Shown here piece by piece: positions 34,501 through 44,990 of a stretch of 64,000 bases of DNA. The notes beneath the pieces are model-generated. The model searched no databases and was not told the origin of the DNA. It saw only the letters and a program-made list of their open reading frames with translations. Every line of letters starts with the position of its first letter. Position 1 is the stretch's first letter. Source of the stretch: Edaphochlamys debaryana (taxonomy: Eukaryota; Chlorophyta; Chlorophyceae; Chlamydomonadales); assembly GCA_016858145.1 (NCBI GenBank), contig JAEHOE010000159.1, forward strand, positions 186,001 to 250,000. Direction: 5' to 3'. The position numbers and the translations under genes were made by a program.

Positions 34501-35891
34501 AGCACAGAGCGTAGCGCGGGGTTCTGGTCTGCTTCCGGGGGCAGCACCAAACCCGGGGGCTCAAGAGGCTTGGGCGCTGGACCAGGCGCAGCCTCAGCAG
34601 TGTTCAGGAGAGGTGCAGAGGGAAGGGGGCCAGAGGTGTCCACCTCGGGCGAGCCAGGGGCATCCGCCTCCCGCACCCAAACCATCACACCTCTCGCCCC
34701 AAGAGTCAGCAGGTCCTTGGAGGCTCGCTTGGCCGAGACCATCTTAACCGAAATAATGGTCTGACCTTCCTCAAGCAAAGCAACCTGAGGCGCGGCCGAG
34801 AGCGCGCCGTCTGAAGCGGTCGGCACCGGGAGCGCTTCCGCGCCGAGCGCGCGAACTGTAACCCAACGTCCCGTACCAGGCTGTTGGAGCTCCAGCGCAG
34901 ACTCGCCAGTGCATATCCGAGTTCTAAAACGCTTCAGGAAATCGCGTCCCATGATCAGGTCAACAGAGGCGGTCAGTTTCGGCAGTACCAACACGCGAAG
35001 TGTGGTTTTCAAAGGGCCGAGCCGGAACGGAACGCGGCTCTCGCCCAGGATGGGTGCTTCACTCCCATCAGCCATGCGAACAGGTGCAAACAGCGTGGGC
35101 TCCAGGCGTAAGCCGAGCTGTCGGGCGAGGTCGTCAGCAATGAAGGTGTGAGTGGACCCGTTGTCCGCGAGGGAACGCACACGCGCCCCGCTCAACACCC
35201 CAAGGAAGATATCAAGACCTTCGTCCGAGTTATCAGCTGCAGCGCACTTCGGTTCTGTCGCATCGGCTTTGGGAGGGCTCAACCAGACCTCCCAGGCCTC
35301 TGTTTCTGGCGGGGGTGTATCAAACCCGCAAGCGGCATCAAACAGCTGAGTCCCAGGAGGCAGTGTACGCCAGAGGCGCCACCGCGACGACAACAGGCTG
35401 CGAAATGCTCCACGGAGCGCAGCGGGGACCAGCAAGGCCGCTGTAGTGCTCGGGTCATGTTCTTTGCAGCGCGCAAAATGCCGCAAGAACGGAGCAAGCT
35501 GAGAATCAGGTGGTCGAAACCACACAGAGTGGCCAGTGCAGTCGAGGGTCGGAAAGGGTCGGGTCGCAGAGGCAAAGTTCTTCGCCACTGCGTTACAGCC
35601 TCTGCTATCAGCGAACGCATCCATAGTGAACTCGCGACCGAGTTCAGCAGCAGCTTCTGCGACTAAGTCCATCCGGACAAACCACGAGACTACGTCGGTG
35701 CCCGTCTTCTTTTCACAGGCTTGCGCCCCTTCCTTCACGAGCGTGCCCACACGCTCAGTAACCCCTGAGGTCCCTCCAGACCGGGTTAACTCCTCAACAG
35801 CACAGGTGCGACCGCTTTCCGGCGATGCGCGACCAGCGCCCAACGACGCACACCCAGCAAGCGAGCCACTGTCGCATAACTGGGTAACCCC
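31578..35891 (-). CDS. Gypsy Pol polyprotein (MT-like, protease, RT, RNase H, integrase, chromodomain)
   Basis: Open from the codon after the gag UAG to 31578, about 1437 codons, with no ATG needed. Order: a methyltransferase-like segment ([47 protein letters not shown]); retropepsin-like protease ([11 protein letters not shown], where DNG replaces the usual DS/TG); reverse transcriptase ([24 protein letters not shown]); RNase H ([34 protein letters not shown]); integrase ([51 protein letters not shown]); a GPF-type module and a C-terminal chromodomain ([20 protein letters not shown]). The chromodomain normally directs integration to chromatin marks. All catalytic triads except the protease variant look intact. 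It shares frame with gag, implying synthesis by stop-codon readthrough. Confidence 0.93.
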   Translation of the reverse strand, partial: GVTQLCDSGSLAGCASLGAGRASPESGRTCAVEELTRSGGTSGVTERVGTLVKEGAQACEKKTGTDVVSWFVRMDLVAEAAAELGREFTMDAFADSRGCNAVAKNFASATRPFPTLDCTGHSVWFRPPDSQLAPFLRHFARCKEHDPSTTAALLVPAALRGAFRSLLSSRWRLWRTLPPGTQLFDAACGFDTPPPETEAWEVWLSPPKADATEPKCAAADNSDEGLDIFLGVLSGARVRSLADNGSTHTFIADDLARQLGLRLEPTLFAPVRMADGSEAPILGESRVPFRLGPLKTTLRVLVLPKLTASVDLIMGRDFLKRFRTRICTGESALELQQPGTGRWVTVRALGAEALPVPTASDGALSAAPQVALLEEGQTIISVKMVSAKRASKDLLTLGARGVMVWVREADAPGSPEVDTSGPLPSAPLLNTAEAAPGPAPKPLEPPGLVLPPEADQNPALRSVLSDFADVFAPLTGLPPLRELPVKHTIPLKPGSQPTHRPQFRLSPTELAEVEKQVKDLLAKGFIRPSTSPYGAPVLFVQKKTGDLRMCIDYRSLNKLTIQNRYPLPRIDDTLDRLAGATVFTALDLTSGYHQIRIDPSDVEKTAFTTPLGHFEWLVLPFGLVNAPSSFQAAMSATLAPFIRAGFVTVYLDDILVYSKSPEEHEKHLRLVLAQLRERQLLVKMSKCEFWRPEVKYLGHVVSAKGIRMDPKKVEVIKTWPRPRDMTELRSFVGLANYFRRFIAGFGALSAPLTELFKLPKLPEHWPSQALRAFDAVKERLSTDVVLSFPDFSKPFEVVSDASLNGTGAALLQEGRPVAFASKKFSPAERNYTTGEQELLGVVNALREWRCYLQSSIPFTLVTDHHPLTFLKTQAHLSRRQARWVEFLETFHFEWVYRPGKLNVVADALSRLPTLALMDAAAGRRPRSVTDPLDGLRARLLSALEHDTWFQDPANVAGLAKTQEGLYLREEGEGEWKILVPNDPELRRELISRAHADPLAGHPGRDGTVAILRRRLTWPSLAADVAEHVRGCQACQRNKPASGKPLGTLQPLEIPSEPWESVSMDFVFGLPPTQGRANDGVLVFVDRLTKMVHLVPCKEKGLNGRKAAELFFSTVVRLHGVPLSSVADRDPRWTGDFMETLMARLGTRRNLSSAFHPESDGQTERVNRVLGDMLRNYCDSSSQAQWDRWLPAAEFAINNARNRSTGESPFFLNYGFHPRTPLLRELAGGDPDARRYIETYATRLAAARRCLQEAQERAKSDADRHRRPSPFVPGQLVWLSTRNLNMGPGPQKLMPRYIGPFPITEDVGGRGVAFRLALPSEYAFHNVFHASLLRPYVSSADGTPTGVNPPDTAPAAAPEAAPPAPVVAVDAAGRPTAKVEAVLRHETKQLRTRQMHRFLVKWEGLPREAASWVADAAITDRALVDAYWAAQPVPMDSS

Positions 35892-37175
35892 CTACTTCTT
35901 GGGCGGCTTGTTCTCCTTGTTGGGGCACTCGGCGGCCCGGTGGCCAGCCTGGCCGCAGGTCAGGCACAGGCCCTTGGCCTTGAACATGCCCCACTCCAGG
36001 TGGCTCAGCAGGCGCCCATCCGGGCCCCGGATTTTGGTCAGTCCGAGCGGGTTGCTGCCGCGCCCCTGCGCGTTGCGGGGCTGCACGCGCTTGAACGGGG
36101 GCTCGTGCGCTCCACCGTCCACCGCGGGCAGCAGGTTGCGGCGCTTGTTGCCGGTCTGTTTCACGCGGGGGCGGGGCGTGCGCTCAGCGTACGCAAGCGT
36201 GGGTTTCGAAGAGGGTTTCGCGAGCGCCCGCAGGGCACGCTCGCGACCGCTCGCCCAGCTAATCAGCGCGGTCAGCGACCGAAACGGCTTCTGCTCGGCG
36301 TCTACGACGCATTCCGACTTCAGCGCGGGGGTCAGGCCGTTCTGGAACAGCGGAATCAGTGTGAAATCGTCCATTTCCACAATCCCCGGCTGATAACCCG
36401 CGTCACGGGCCTTCTCCTGGAAGCGTTGCGAGTACTCCCGCACTCCCTTGACCTCGTCCATCAGGATCGAGCGTCCCACTAGCGCGTCCCGGGCCCGTTC
36501 CTTGCGCGACAGCACCTCCGTGCTCCAACGCCCTAGGAAACTTGCCTTCAGAGCGATCAGCGAGATATCAGAGGGGAGCGCCAGAGCGTAGGATTCAGCG
36601 GCGGCGTAGTCGCGGCATGCGAAAAGGAGAGCATCGCGAGGGGTCAGAGTGCGCTCGTAGCTCATAAAGATTTCAAAGCGCTCAAAGAACCGCTCAGGGT
36701 CCTCCTTCTCAGTGAAGGGAGCCAGAGTGCCCTTCGCGGGGTTACCGCGAGGCTTCTGAGGCTCGGCAGCCGGTGCGCGAGGAATCAGAGCAGGGATTAC
36801 CTGCATGAACGCGGCCTGCTGCTGCTGCATCTGCTGCATCAGCTGCAGCTGCATCTGCACCAGGGCCTGGTGGTCGAAGGGCGCCGGGCCGGCCGGCGCG
36901 ACGGCCGCGACCGGAGCGGGCGGGGCCGCGGGCTGCACGGGCTGCACGGCCTCCGCCTGCGCCACGGCACCCCCCGGGCCTCCGCCCAGGGCCGGGTTCT
37001 GAGGCACCACCGGGTTTCCACCCGGGGCCGGGGGCTGGGCCCCGCCCTGGACCGCGGCATCCACCGGGCCAGGGGCCATGGGGTCAGCAGCGGCGGGGAG
37101 CTGAACTGGCGCCGGTTCAACTTCCATGGCCAGAACCGGCGGGGGAGCCAGCGGCTGCTGCTGCTCGTTATCCAT
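35892..37175 (-). CDS. Gypsy Gag protein
   Basis: 427 residues from ATG at 37175 (MDNEQQQPLAPPPVLAMEVE) to UAG at 35894-35892. A Pro/Ala/Gln-rich N-terminal third is followed by a retrotransposon gag capsid-like region (RFFERFEIFMSYERTLTPRD, SFLGRWSTEVLSRK, VREYSQRFQEKARDAGYQPG, LIPLFQNGLTPALK). A CCHC zinc knuckle, CLTCGQAGHRAAEC, and a basic tail end the protein. It should form the particle and bind element RNA. The terminator is followed by GGG GTT ACC CAG and the open pol frame. Confidence 0.93.
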   Translation of the reverse strand: MDNEQQQPLAPPPVLAMEVEPAPVQLPAAADPMAPGPVDAAVQGGAQPPAPGGNPVVPQNPALGGGPGGAVAQAEAVQPVQPAAPPAPVAAVAPAGPAPFDHQALVQMQLQLMQQMQQQQAAFMQVIPALIPRAPAAEPQKPRGNPAKGTLAPFTEKEDPERFFERFEIFMSYERTLTPRDALLFACRDYAAAESYALALPSDISLIALKASFLGRWSTEVLSRKERARDALVGRSILMDEVKGVREYSQRFQEKARDAGYQPGIVEMDDFTLIPLFQNGLTPALKSECVVDAEQKPFRSLTALISWASGRERALRALAKPSSKPTLAYAERTPRPRVKQTGNKRRNLLPAVDGGAHEPPFKRVQPRNAQGRGSNPLGLTKIRGPDGRLLSHLEWGMFKAKGLCLTCGQAGHRAAECPNKENKPPKK

Positions 37176-37507
37176 GTCTGATGGGTTGTCTGAGAAGTCA
37201 AGGTCTGCAGCACAACGTGCGGAAGTTCAACGGACCGCGAGCAGGGCGCGACGGTCAGTTTCAGAAGTGGCCTTTTGGCGCACCGTTTGCCGGGAGGCAC
37301 AGACACTTGATCTTGTTTGCGATGATGTCGACGATGCAAACGCGTCGTCCGGACATCAGGATGTCGCCGCAGCGGTTGCAGCGGGGAAGGGTGAAATATC
37401 GGTCCGACGCCCAATACTGGCGGAGACAGGCTTGCGCCTTCAATAAGCTCAGAGGGCTGAGGTCAGCCAGTTCAGCTACTACGGCTTCCACCGTAGGTGC
37501 GGGGTTA

Positions 37508-37526
37508 GAACGATGCTAAGACACCA
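37508..37526 (-). promoter_or_regulatory. Candidate primer-binding site
   Basis: On the minus strand, four bases after the 5' LTR, TGGTGTCTTAGCATCGTTC begins with TGG (pairs with tRNA CCA). It resembles but does not equal the usual initiator-Met primer site; the tRNA is not identified. Confidence 0.4.
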
Positions 37527-37530
37527 AAGA

Positions 37531-37918
37531 TGTTGTCGGATAGCGAGTCTAGCGTCAGCGTAACGAATGTCTTAGGCCGGTTATGACCCGGCACACAACG
37601 CTTGAGGTTTGCTAGCCTCGTCCGAAGTGTCTGGCTACGAGCCAGCGAAGGCTATTTCAAGGGGAGGTCCCGTACGGCACCTGCGCACAGGCAGAAGCCG
37701 TAGGGACAGTAACCCCGGGTTCTAAGCGTCTGTTCGCATGCGTTGCTATCATCCGATAGCACGGCATCTGAGTATGCTCACAGGACTCAGCGATAGAGCC
37801 CTGGAGGTCGGGAGCATAGGCCCGGTTGGGTAACCGAGGCCTTCACACTGTGTACGAGTCACTCGACACGTAACAGAGTATCTGAAACGTCACGTGCCCT
37901 TCCGGTCACGCTACAACA
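37531..37918 (-). repeat. Gypsy 5' LTR (right)
   Basis: 388 bp, TGTTGT to ACAACA, three substitutions from the left LTR. It should contain the element promoter for minus-strand transcription. Confidence 0.95.
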
Positions 37919-37923
37919 GGAAG

Positions 37924-38158
37924 GGTGCCGGGGAGAAGGCGGGTTGGTGCGCCAAGGGCGGTACGGCAGGCTCGAACCGGCCCCGGTCGAAGCAGAGTTG
38001 AGGCCTGCGGGGGTACTAGTACTGTTCGATAGCTCGTTGTTGTCACGCTTGCTGACCTCGGTGGACGCGTTCTGACGGCTCACGCGTGTTGATTGGGACC
38101 GCTGCAGAACACGCCCGGGCGCCAGAGCTTGCGGCCGCCCTGCGGCGCGCTTCGCTCG
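37924..38158 (+). repeat. DIRS split repeat A2, right part
   Basis: Continuation of A2 after the gypsy insertion, from GGTGCCGGGGAGAAGG to GCGCGCTTCGCTCG. With the left part it totals 358 bp, exactly A1 minus its extra 115-bp unit. Confidence 0.93.
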
Positions 38159-38182
38159 CCCACCCACCCACCCTGGGCGCCC

Positions 38183-38472
38183 GGGGGTGCCAGCCTGGGC
38201 AGAGCGGGCCGGGCTGGTCAGGGCGGCGGGGGAGTGAGGGAGACTTTGTGTGCCGGTTCTGGGCGGCGCCCCCGCCGCCCGTGTGTCTTTCCCCCCCTTT
38301 GCTGTTGCCCCGGGCGCCGGGGCGGGGGGTTGCAGCGTGGCGTGGAGAGTGTGAAAGGGCTTGGCAATTGGCGTCGCGACCGGCTGGGGGTATTCGAGAG
38401 CCGGTGAACGTTGGAGCGGTAGCAGTGTAAGGGGAGAGGGTCGGCGAGCGAGTCTCCGTACATGCACCAAAA
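38183..38472 (+). repeat. DIRS split repeat B2
   Basis: 290-bp right terminus equal in length and ends to B1. A 24-bp C-rich spacer (38159-38182, CCCACCCACCCACC-type) separates it from A2. Confidence 0.93.
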
Positions 38473-39042
38473 ACTCCTGCTAGGGAAAGACCTAAACTGC
38501 AAAGCCTCTTGACGTCCAGCACGGGCATGCTGAGCTGACCTGTCGGGCACGCCACCCGAGCCTAGCAATCTACACTAGTTGCAGGTGTCACTTGCAGGTT
38601 ATGACACGTCCTGCCCCACAAGGCCAGTTTACCATCCACCCTCCAGCAATTACTATGCAGTTACCGCCCTTGCCTTCCCGTCTCAAGAGGCCTACGCATC
38701 TTGCAGCTGCTATTGCTACTGCCGGGTCTGACCTTGGGGACCCGGTTGGGGCGCCCCCCGGGTTGGGCCCTCGCGGGCCAGGCAGCTTGGGCACCTCGGG
38801 GCCTGGGCCGGCGCCCCCAACGCCAGAACGCCTAGGGCCCCGGCCCGTGTGCGAGTACACGCGTCGCCTCTCCCCGATTGCAGCGACAGGGTCATAGGAG
38901 CCTTAGAGCTACGAAGTACGATGGACACACTACGCCTGCAAACGTGCGTGCCCATGCATGTGCTGATCACTAGTGGGGCAGAGAGCAGGCCAACTCCTGG
39001 CCAAGAAGTGCCCCCTGGCGCTCTGCGGCTGTGCGCCGGGGC
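38473..39042. other. Intergenic stretch right of the DIRS element
   Basis: No supported gene; it is the downstream flank of the decayed LRR-family copy. Confidence 0.4.
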
Positions 39043-41286
39043 CTATGGCGCGGGCCTATCGTCCTCGGACGTCAGGCGCTCCTCTGCGGGCAGGGTCCCC
39101 AGCCCCTCCCACGTATCCAGCAGCCACCGCACCCAGTCCAGCTCCCCGGCAGGGCCTAGGTCGCTGCCGTCGCCGCCTCTGCCGCCGCTGCTGCCGCAGC
39201 CGTGCTGGCGGCTGACGCTCCAGAGCTGGTGGAGGCCCCAGGCTTGACGGTGCCGTCCCACAGAGCCTGAAGCACCTGAGGAGAGCCAAGGAGCGAAGGG
39301 AGGGCAATGGCACGACGGACGCTAGGGGAATGGGTCCAAGCAGTCATGCTATGTGGGCGCTACCAGATGCCTTCGTCACGCGCCCCCGAAATGTCCCTCC
39401 CGCGCCCCGCCTACCTTCGGGAATGCCTCGTCCCAGCTCACGGTGGCGGGCTCCACCGAAAGGTCGGACCCGCCGCCGCCGCCGTCGCCGTCGCCACCAG
39501 TGGCCCTGGCGCCGGCCCTGCTGACGCCTGCGCTGCCAACGCCACCCGCACTGCCGCTGCCACTGGCACCGCCGCCACGGCTGTCGGCGGCCCCGCCCCC
39601 GACAGAGCCGAGCGACGGCGGCTTAGGCACCACGGCCGCCAACGCCACCGCATTCCAGGCCTCCTGCGAGGGTCAGGTGAGTACGACGCAGCCCTCACCG
39701 CGCAGCGCCCGGTACGCGGCGATGGGTCCCTGCCCTCGCTCTCCCCTGCGCCCGGAACCGCCCCCGCCCCTTGCAGCCGCATCGGTGCTGAGGTATTGCA
39801 GCCAGGCGGCAGGGCGGGCGGCTCGGGCAGCAGGCGCTGAATGGTGGGGCCGCTGAGGAGCAGGTGGCGCTGGTCGGGCCACCCTGTCCGCCGCATGCGC
39901 CGGAGCGCGCACCGCAGCAGCTCTCCAGCGGGCCGCGGCGCCGCCTGCTGCGGTTCGCCGGCTGGGGAAAGGCGTTTTTCCGTTTGCCGCCTCCAACCCA
40001 CGCCGCGCCAGCCCCGCTGCCGGTGGTGGCGGCACGGGATTGTGCGGCCGCAGCCGCACCGCCACGCCACCGCCGCCGCGCGCTCTGGGGCCCGCGTCCC
40101 ACACGAGCTGCTCCGGCAGGCCGAGGCGCTGGATCACGCCGTACATGGCCTGAGTGCTGGCGCCGCCGACTAGCTTGTGGCACCAGATATTGTCGCAGCC
40201 CGCGAGCAGCGCGGCGGCCGGGTCGGGCTCTGCGGGGCCCTGTGAAGCGACGATGGTGGCCTGGACCTGCAGGCTCGCAATGCGGGCCGGCTGAGAGCCC
40301 AGCAGCCGGCTGGGCAGCACGGCGTTGGCTAGAAGGGCGGCGAGGTTGCGATAGGACCGAGGGCTTCCACCACCTTTGACCTCCACGGAATGGAGCTGCC
40401 CGTTCTCAAGGCCAAAGCCGAGGCCCCTGAAGCGCTGGAAGCCGCGTGCTGAGGCGGCCACGGGGAAGAGCGCAACCTTGGCCAGCGACGGCTGCAGGGG
40501 GACGGCGCTGTGGACCTCCACGAAATCCGTGGGCTTGAAGCAGGCTGCCTCGGAGGTGAAAAGGCTCAGCTCTCGCAGGGACGTCATATCCGAGAGGTGG
40601 GCCGCCAGCTGCGGGGCCTCGGGCCGCTGCATCATGGCCGCCGCGGACACCTTGAGGTGCGTCAGCTTGGCGGCCACGGCGGGGGGATGCAGGCCAGGTA
40701 GGAGAAGTCGCTGACGGTCAGCTTGGTCAGGTGGGGTAGCAGCGACAGGGCGTGGGAAGCAAGCGCGACCTCCGTTGCGCTGGCGGACTGCTCCATGCCG
40801 CGCAGCTCCAGCGAGCACAGCTCGGGCAGCCGCGAAAGGAGCGCCAGCAGGATGCCGCCGGGCAGCGCAGTCCCATAGCTGATAACATGCAGCTCTTTGA
40901 TCCGCGAGCACGCCGAGGATGGCGCAGACTCAAAAGGCAGGGCCAGCGTTGCGATGCGACAGGAGGGAAGCTCGAAAGTGACCGAAGAGCAGCGTGGCCA
41001 GCGAAGAAGCCATTTCCCACCTGCTGACAGCGAGCTCAGGACGTCCAGCTTAATCTCGCGGCAGGAGAGGCGCAGGGAGACAGTCTCGCTGTCGACGAGG
41101 TCCCGCAGCTCGCGACAGCAAAGGCGGGCCGCTCTCAAATCCGAGTTATAAGCACTACAGCTCGCATCTCTTGCCGTGCCGAGGGCAGCGAGCAGCGTCT
41201 GACGAGCCGCTGAGGGGGGAATTGTGCAGCACATCGCTGAACGTCAAGCGGGAGCCTGCGGGAGCGCCCTGCTGCTGAGCGGACAT
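39043..41286 (-). pseudogene. Decayed LRR/F-box-like family member (copy A)
   Basis: Alignment by eye to the intact-looking paralogue at 42550-44990 shows collinear homology: CRELRDLVDSET, WLLRWPRCSSVTFELPS, RIKELHVISYG, LLALLSRLPELCSLELRG, LASHALSLLPHLTKLTV and the C-terminal VLQALWDG. The frame is broken at the G-run 41214-41219, at the G-run 40681-40686 (six bases against seven in the paralogue), somewhere near 39950-40000, and in the last exon. TGA at 39675-39673 replaces a Cys codon. Four shifts and a stop make it a pseudogene. The start aligns with ATG at 41286 (MSAQQQGAPAGSRLTFSDVL). Confidence 0.8.
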
Positions 41287-42549
41287 GTTGCTGTGCAGTA
41301 AGCTACATGTATCTAGCGAGAGTGCGTCTAGCGGGCTGGGTTTGGCCCGTTTGCTGCATGGACCCCATGCTGGTGGATCTGTTATTGGGCCTCCCGGGCA
41401 TGACACGACGCCCCGGGCCCAAGCCCTCCCGGGCAAGACACGGGGCCCACAGCCGCGGCGCGGGAGTGGAAGGGGGTTACACGAAGACAGGCAAAGCCCC
41501 CAGCTGTTCAGAGATAGTCAGGCAGGGTGCAGTGAAGGAGGCCTGCCTCTCGCTGTCGATCGTCTGCCCGTGCTGAGTCGGTCCGGGAGCAGGTCGGGCA
41601 ACAGGGCAGCCAGGTGCGTTACATCCATGGAGGTTGCTCCCAGCAGGCCGAAGCCGGCCTCTGGCAGACATGTTCTATACGTGCCGCCCATCAACGTTCT
41701 GCAAATAAAACTGCGCACCCGAGCCGGCAGACAAGTCCACGACCAGTAGTGCTGTCTACTGCATCCCCGTGACTCGAAACGTTGTACACCAACGTAAACC
41801 CCATGTCATGAGCGTGTGCCCGACAGGACCGCCCCGTACCCATGACCATGTTCAATGCTGTGGGCACCGCTAATTCGACAATGTCATCCTGGCTTCCCTC
41901 CGTGCATCCCAGCCGAGGCCCTGCAGGAGTTCCTCTTCCCCCGCCCACTGATGACCACAAATGTGCGGCACACCCTGGCTCCTGCAGTGGTCGGGCAGAC
42001 CATCCGTCAACCTCACATCCACTGCCCACAGCAGCCAAACACGACGCACATCCATGCTTGATTCCATGACCGCAACACTGCATGGGCTGCGTGGTGCGTG
42101 CAACATGCAGCCATCTCCCTGCGCGTCTTGCAGAGTGCAGCGCCAGGCCTGACTACCGGTGCCATAATACCAGTAACCGCAGTAGAACAGCCAGCCCCGC
42201 GTCACACTGAACTCCCCTCTCCCTACTCCCGAGCCATGTACATCGAGCCCTACTCCTTACCCACGTATGCCGCATCCCTTGCAAGTCAGGAACCCAACAA
42301 CCCATGCGGCCAAGGGCAACCGGCGACCCAGGCCGAGCCCCCTGCGCCCCCCTCATCCCCAAACCCAAGCCACATAAGCACCTCGCAACTCAGGATACCC
42401 AAGACATGGGCCAAACAGATGCAGCCCCTGCCGCTAGTTGCGATCCAGCTACACCCAAGTAGTCACACTACATCGACTCAAGTGCCCAGTGCAGGCTCCC
42501 ACTCCTGCTGCTGCGGCCACAGCAGGGGCCGCTGCGGACCGCCGGGGCC
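41287..42549. other. Intergenic region between the two LRR-family copies
   Basis: No supported coding exon or RNA gene; it should contain the upstream region of copy A and the 3'UTR of copy B. Confidence 0.4.
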
Positions 42550-44990
42550 TTACGCGTGCTCGCCCTGCTGGGGCCCGGGCTGTGGGCCCGGCGCGTCCTG
42601 GCCTGGGCCCGCCTGCACCATGACCGCCGCCTGGGGCCCAGACACGGAGCCCGTCGCGGGGGTGCCCAGGGGCTCCTCCGCCGGCAGGGTCCGCAGCCCC
42701 TCCCACGTATCCAGCAGCCACCGCACCCAGTCCAGCTCTCCGGCAGGGCCTAGGTCGCTGTAAATCCCACCACTGCCGTCCCCGCCGCTGGTGCTGGCCG
42801 CCGGAGCTCCAGCGCTGGTGCCGGCCTCCAGCAGCCCCGCGCCGTCCCACAGAGCCTGCAGCACCTGGGCAGGGACACACGAAACCAAGGAAGGGATAAT
42901 GAGATAACGGTAGCCGGACTGAAGTTGCTGGCCCCACGGGGTGCGCACAAATCCCTTACAGCTCCCGACCCGCTGCGCTGCCCATGGTTACAAGCTGCAC
43001 GCATCAGTCCTTCCACATGCCCCATCTATCACCATCTATCACGTGTCGGAGTGCCTCTCCCCAGCCCACAGCGGCGCGCACAGCTGCAAAACCGAGCATG
43101 TGGCCGCCGCCGCCGCTGCCGCTGCAGGCGCTGGGGCTTACCGTACCGGTACCGCCGGCATCTGGCACTTCGCTGCCGCCACTGCCTGCGCCGCCGCCCT
43201 CGCACGAGTCAGCGCCCGGCTGCCCGCACAAGAAGGCGGCCGCAGCAGCGTCGCAAACACGGTTGATGGTGCTCTGGCTGACGCTGACAGCGCTCTCTAG
43301 TGCCTGCTCGCTGCCGCCGCCGCCGCTGCCGCCGCCGCCGCCGGCTCCGCCCGTGACGGAGCCGGCAGAGGCGGACAGGGCGTCCACCACCACATCTCCC
43401 CACACCTTCCCCGGCCTGCACGTCAGCACCATCACGCCTGCGCCCGGCAGTGGCCGGAACGAGGTAAAGGGCTCGTCCCCGCCCTCGGCCCCGGCCCCGG
43501 AGGCCGCGGGCATGAGCGCACCCTCGGCATCGCACGGCTCGGCACGCAGGCGCTCCAGCCAGGCTCGCAGAGCCGGGGGGTCGAGCAGCAGGCGCTGGAC
43601 GGTACGGCCGCTGAGGATGATCTGGGTCGGCCCGGCGTCGCTGCTGGAGGGCCGCACGGGCCGCCGCATGCGGCTCAGGGCGCGCCGCACCAGCTCGGAG
43701 GGGTCCAGCGGGGCCGGTGGCGGCGGCGGCGGGGGCTGGCCGGCAGCGGCGGCGCCGCCGCACAGACCAGCGGCTTGGGGTGGCGGGCTGAAGCGCCCAA
43801 GGCGGACCGCGGTCCGCACTCCAACGCCCACGCTCCAGCACAGCGGCTTGGGCAGACCCAGCCGCTGGATCATGGTCATAGTGGCTTGGGCGCTGGTGCC
43901 GGCGGTGAGCGAGGGGTAGGTGACGGCGGCGCAGCGCGGCAACAGCCGGGTGGCGGGCTCGGTCTCGGCGGTGGCGCCGTCACCTGTGAAGATGCTGGCC
44001 TCGATGTGGAGGCGGGGCAGGCGGGGGCCGAGGAGGCGGCTGGGCGCCACGGCGTTGGAGATCAGGGCGCAGAGGTCGTGGAACCATTGGCTCCTTGTGC
44101 CGCTGTGGGCCGCCACGCTGTGCACCTGGCGGTTCTCGATGACGAAGTCGAGGTGGTCGAATTGGGGGCTGCCGCGCCCGGCGAAGGCCACGGGGTTGAA
44201 GCCCACCCTGAGCAGCCCGGGCTGCAGGGGGCAGCACGTTGTGGATGGCCAGGACCTCCTCCGGGGCGAAGCAGCCGGCCTTGTCGTTGCTTGCCGTCAG
44301 GATGAGCGAGGACATGCGGGCAACGGACGGGGTGAGTTCCCCGGCCGCGAGTGCTGTCCTACCTGCCGCCGCCGCAAGCACCTTGAGGTGCGTCAGCTTG
44401 GCGGCCACGGCGGGGGGGATGCAGGCCAGGTAGGAGAAGTCGCCGACGGTCAGCTTGGTCAGGTGGGGTAGCAGCGACAGGGCGTGGGAAGCAAGCGCCA
44501 TGTCCACGGCCTTGCGGGATGTCGACACGCCGCGCAGCTTGAGCGAGCGCAGCTCTGGCAGCCGCGAGAGCAGCGCCAGCAGCACGGATCCGGGCAGCTT
44601 AGCTCCCTGGCTGACGACCTTCAGCTCCTTAATGCGCGAGCAGGCGCAGGCCGGCGCAGACGTGAAGGGCATGGCCAGGGTGGCGATGCGGTCGGAGGGC
44701 ACCCGGAACGACACCGCAGAGCAGCGCGGCCAGCGTAGAAGCCATCTGCCACGCATGCACAGAGTATCCATGTCGCGCAGCTCAGCGGCGCGGCACGAGA
44801 GGCGCAGCGCGGTCGTCTCGCTGTCAATGAGGTCTCGGAGCTCGCGGCAGCTCAACCGGGCGCTGCTCTTGGCTGAGCCTTCACCAGCTTGAGGGCTATT
44901 TAGCGCAGAGACCAGGGCTTCGCGGCCCGCGGTGGGAAGGATGCGCAGGACATCGAGCAGCGTCGCGCGGTTAAGAGAGGGCGCAGCCAT
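42550..44990 (-). CDS. LRR/F-box-like family protein (copy B), one frame break
   Basis: Starts at ATG 44990 (MAAPSLNRATLLDVLRILP). The N-terminus resembles an F-box-like helical region (CRELRDLIDSETTALRLSC). Leucine-rich repeat-like segments follow (IKELKVVSQGAKLPGSVLLA, LLSRLPELRSLKLRGV, LLPHLTKLTVGDFSYLACIP, LTHLKVL). Translation in one frame runs to the C5 run (G5 on the plus strand, 44227-44231), where one extra base shifts it relative to copy A. Downstream the correct frame reads LRVGFNPVAF, then LSGRTVQRLLLDPPALRAWL and VSVSQSTINRVCDAAAAAFL to the donor at 43142. A last exon, 42864-42550, reads VLQALWDGAGLLEAG and LDWVRWLLDTWEGLRTLPAE. It may be an adaptor of a ubiquitin ligase, but that is inference. 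The homopolymer position makes an assembly error plausible. Confidence 0.65.

Larger units (their letters stand above)
31152..37918 (-). mobile_element. Complete Ty3/gypsy LTR retrotransposon (chromovirus type)
   Basis: 6767 bp, bounded by two 388-bp LTRs that begin TGTTGT and end ACAACA. It is flanked by the 5-bp duplication GGAAG (31147-31151 and 37919-37923). Genes run on the minus strand: gag then pol with protease, reverse transcriptase, RNase H, integrase and chromodomain in Ty3/gypsy order. The two LTRs differ at only three sites, all C/T transitions, so insertion was recent and later than that of the host DIRS element. Both main reading frames are open, so the copy may be active. Confidence 0.96.
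23892..38472 (+). mobile_element. DIRS-order retrotransposon, PAT/kangaroo-like, interrupted by a gypsy element
   Basis: The order A1 (23892-24364), gag, RT-RNase H-MT, tyrosine recombinase, B1 (30739-31028), A2 (31029-31151 continued at 37924-38158), B2 (38183-38472) is the split-direct-repeat architecture of PAT-type DIRS elements such as Volvox kangaroo. B1 and B2 are each 290 bp; A2 is 358 bp once the inserted gypsy element is removed. The element encodes a tyrosine recombinase instead of a DDE integrase and shows no target-site duplication, as expected. Short A-runs at the outer edges and at the B1/A2 junction suggest a small recombination core. Without the insertion the element is about 7.8 kb. 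Gag and the RT/RNase H junction carry frame breaks, so this copy is probably defective. Confidence 0.92.

Noticed and set aside
39353..39856. Plus-strand open frame ending at a perfect-looking donor CAG/GTGAGTAC (39677)
   Set aside because: It lies antisense to the LRR pseudogene; the Pro/Ala-rich reading is the complement of Gly/Ala-rich coding sequence and no downstream exon is evident.
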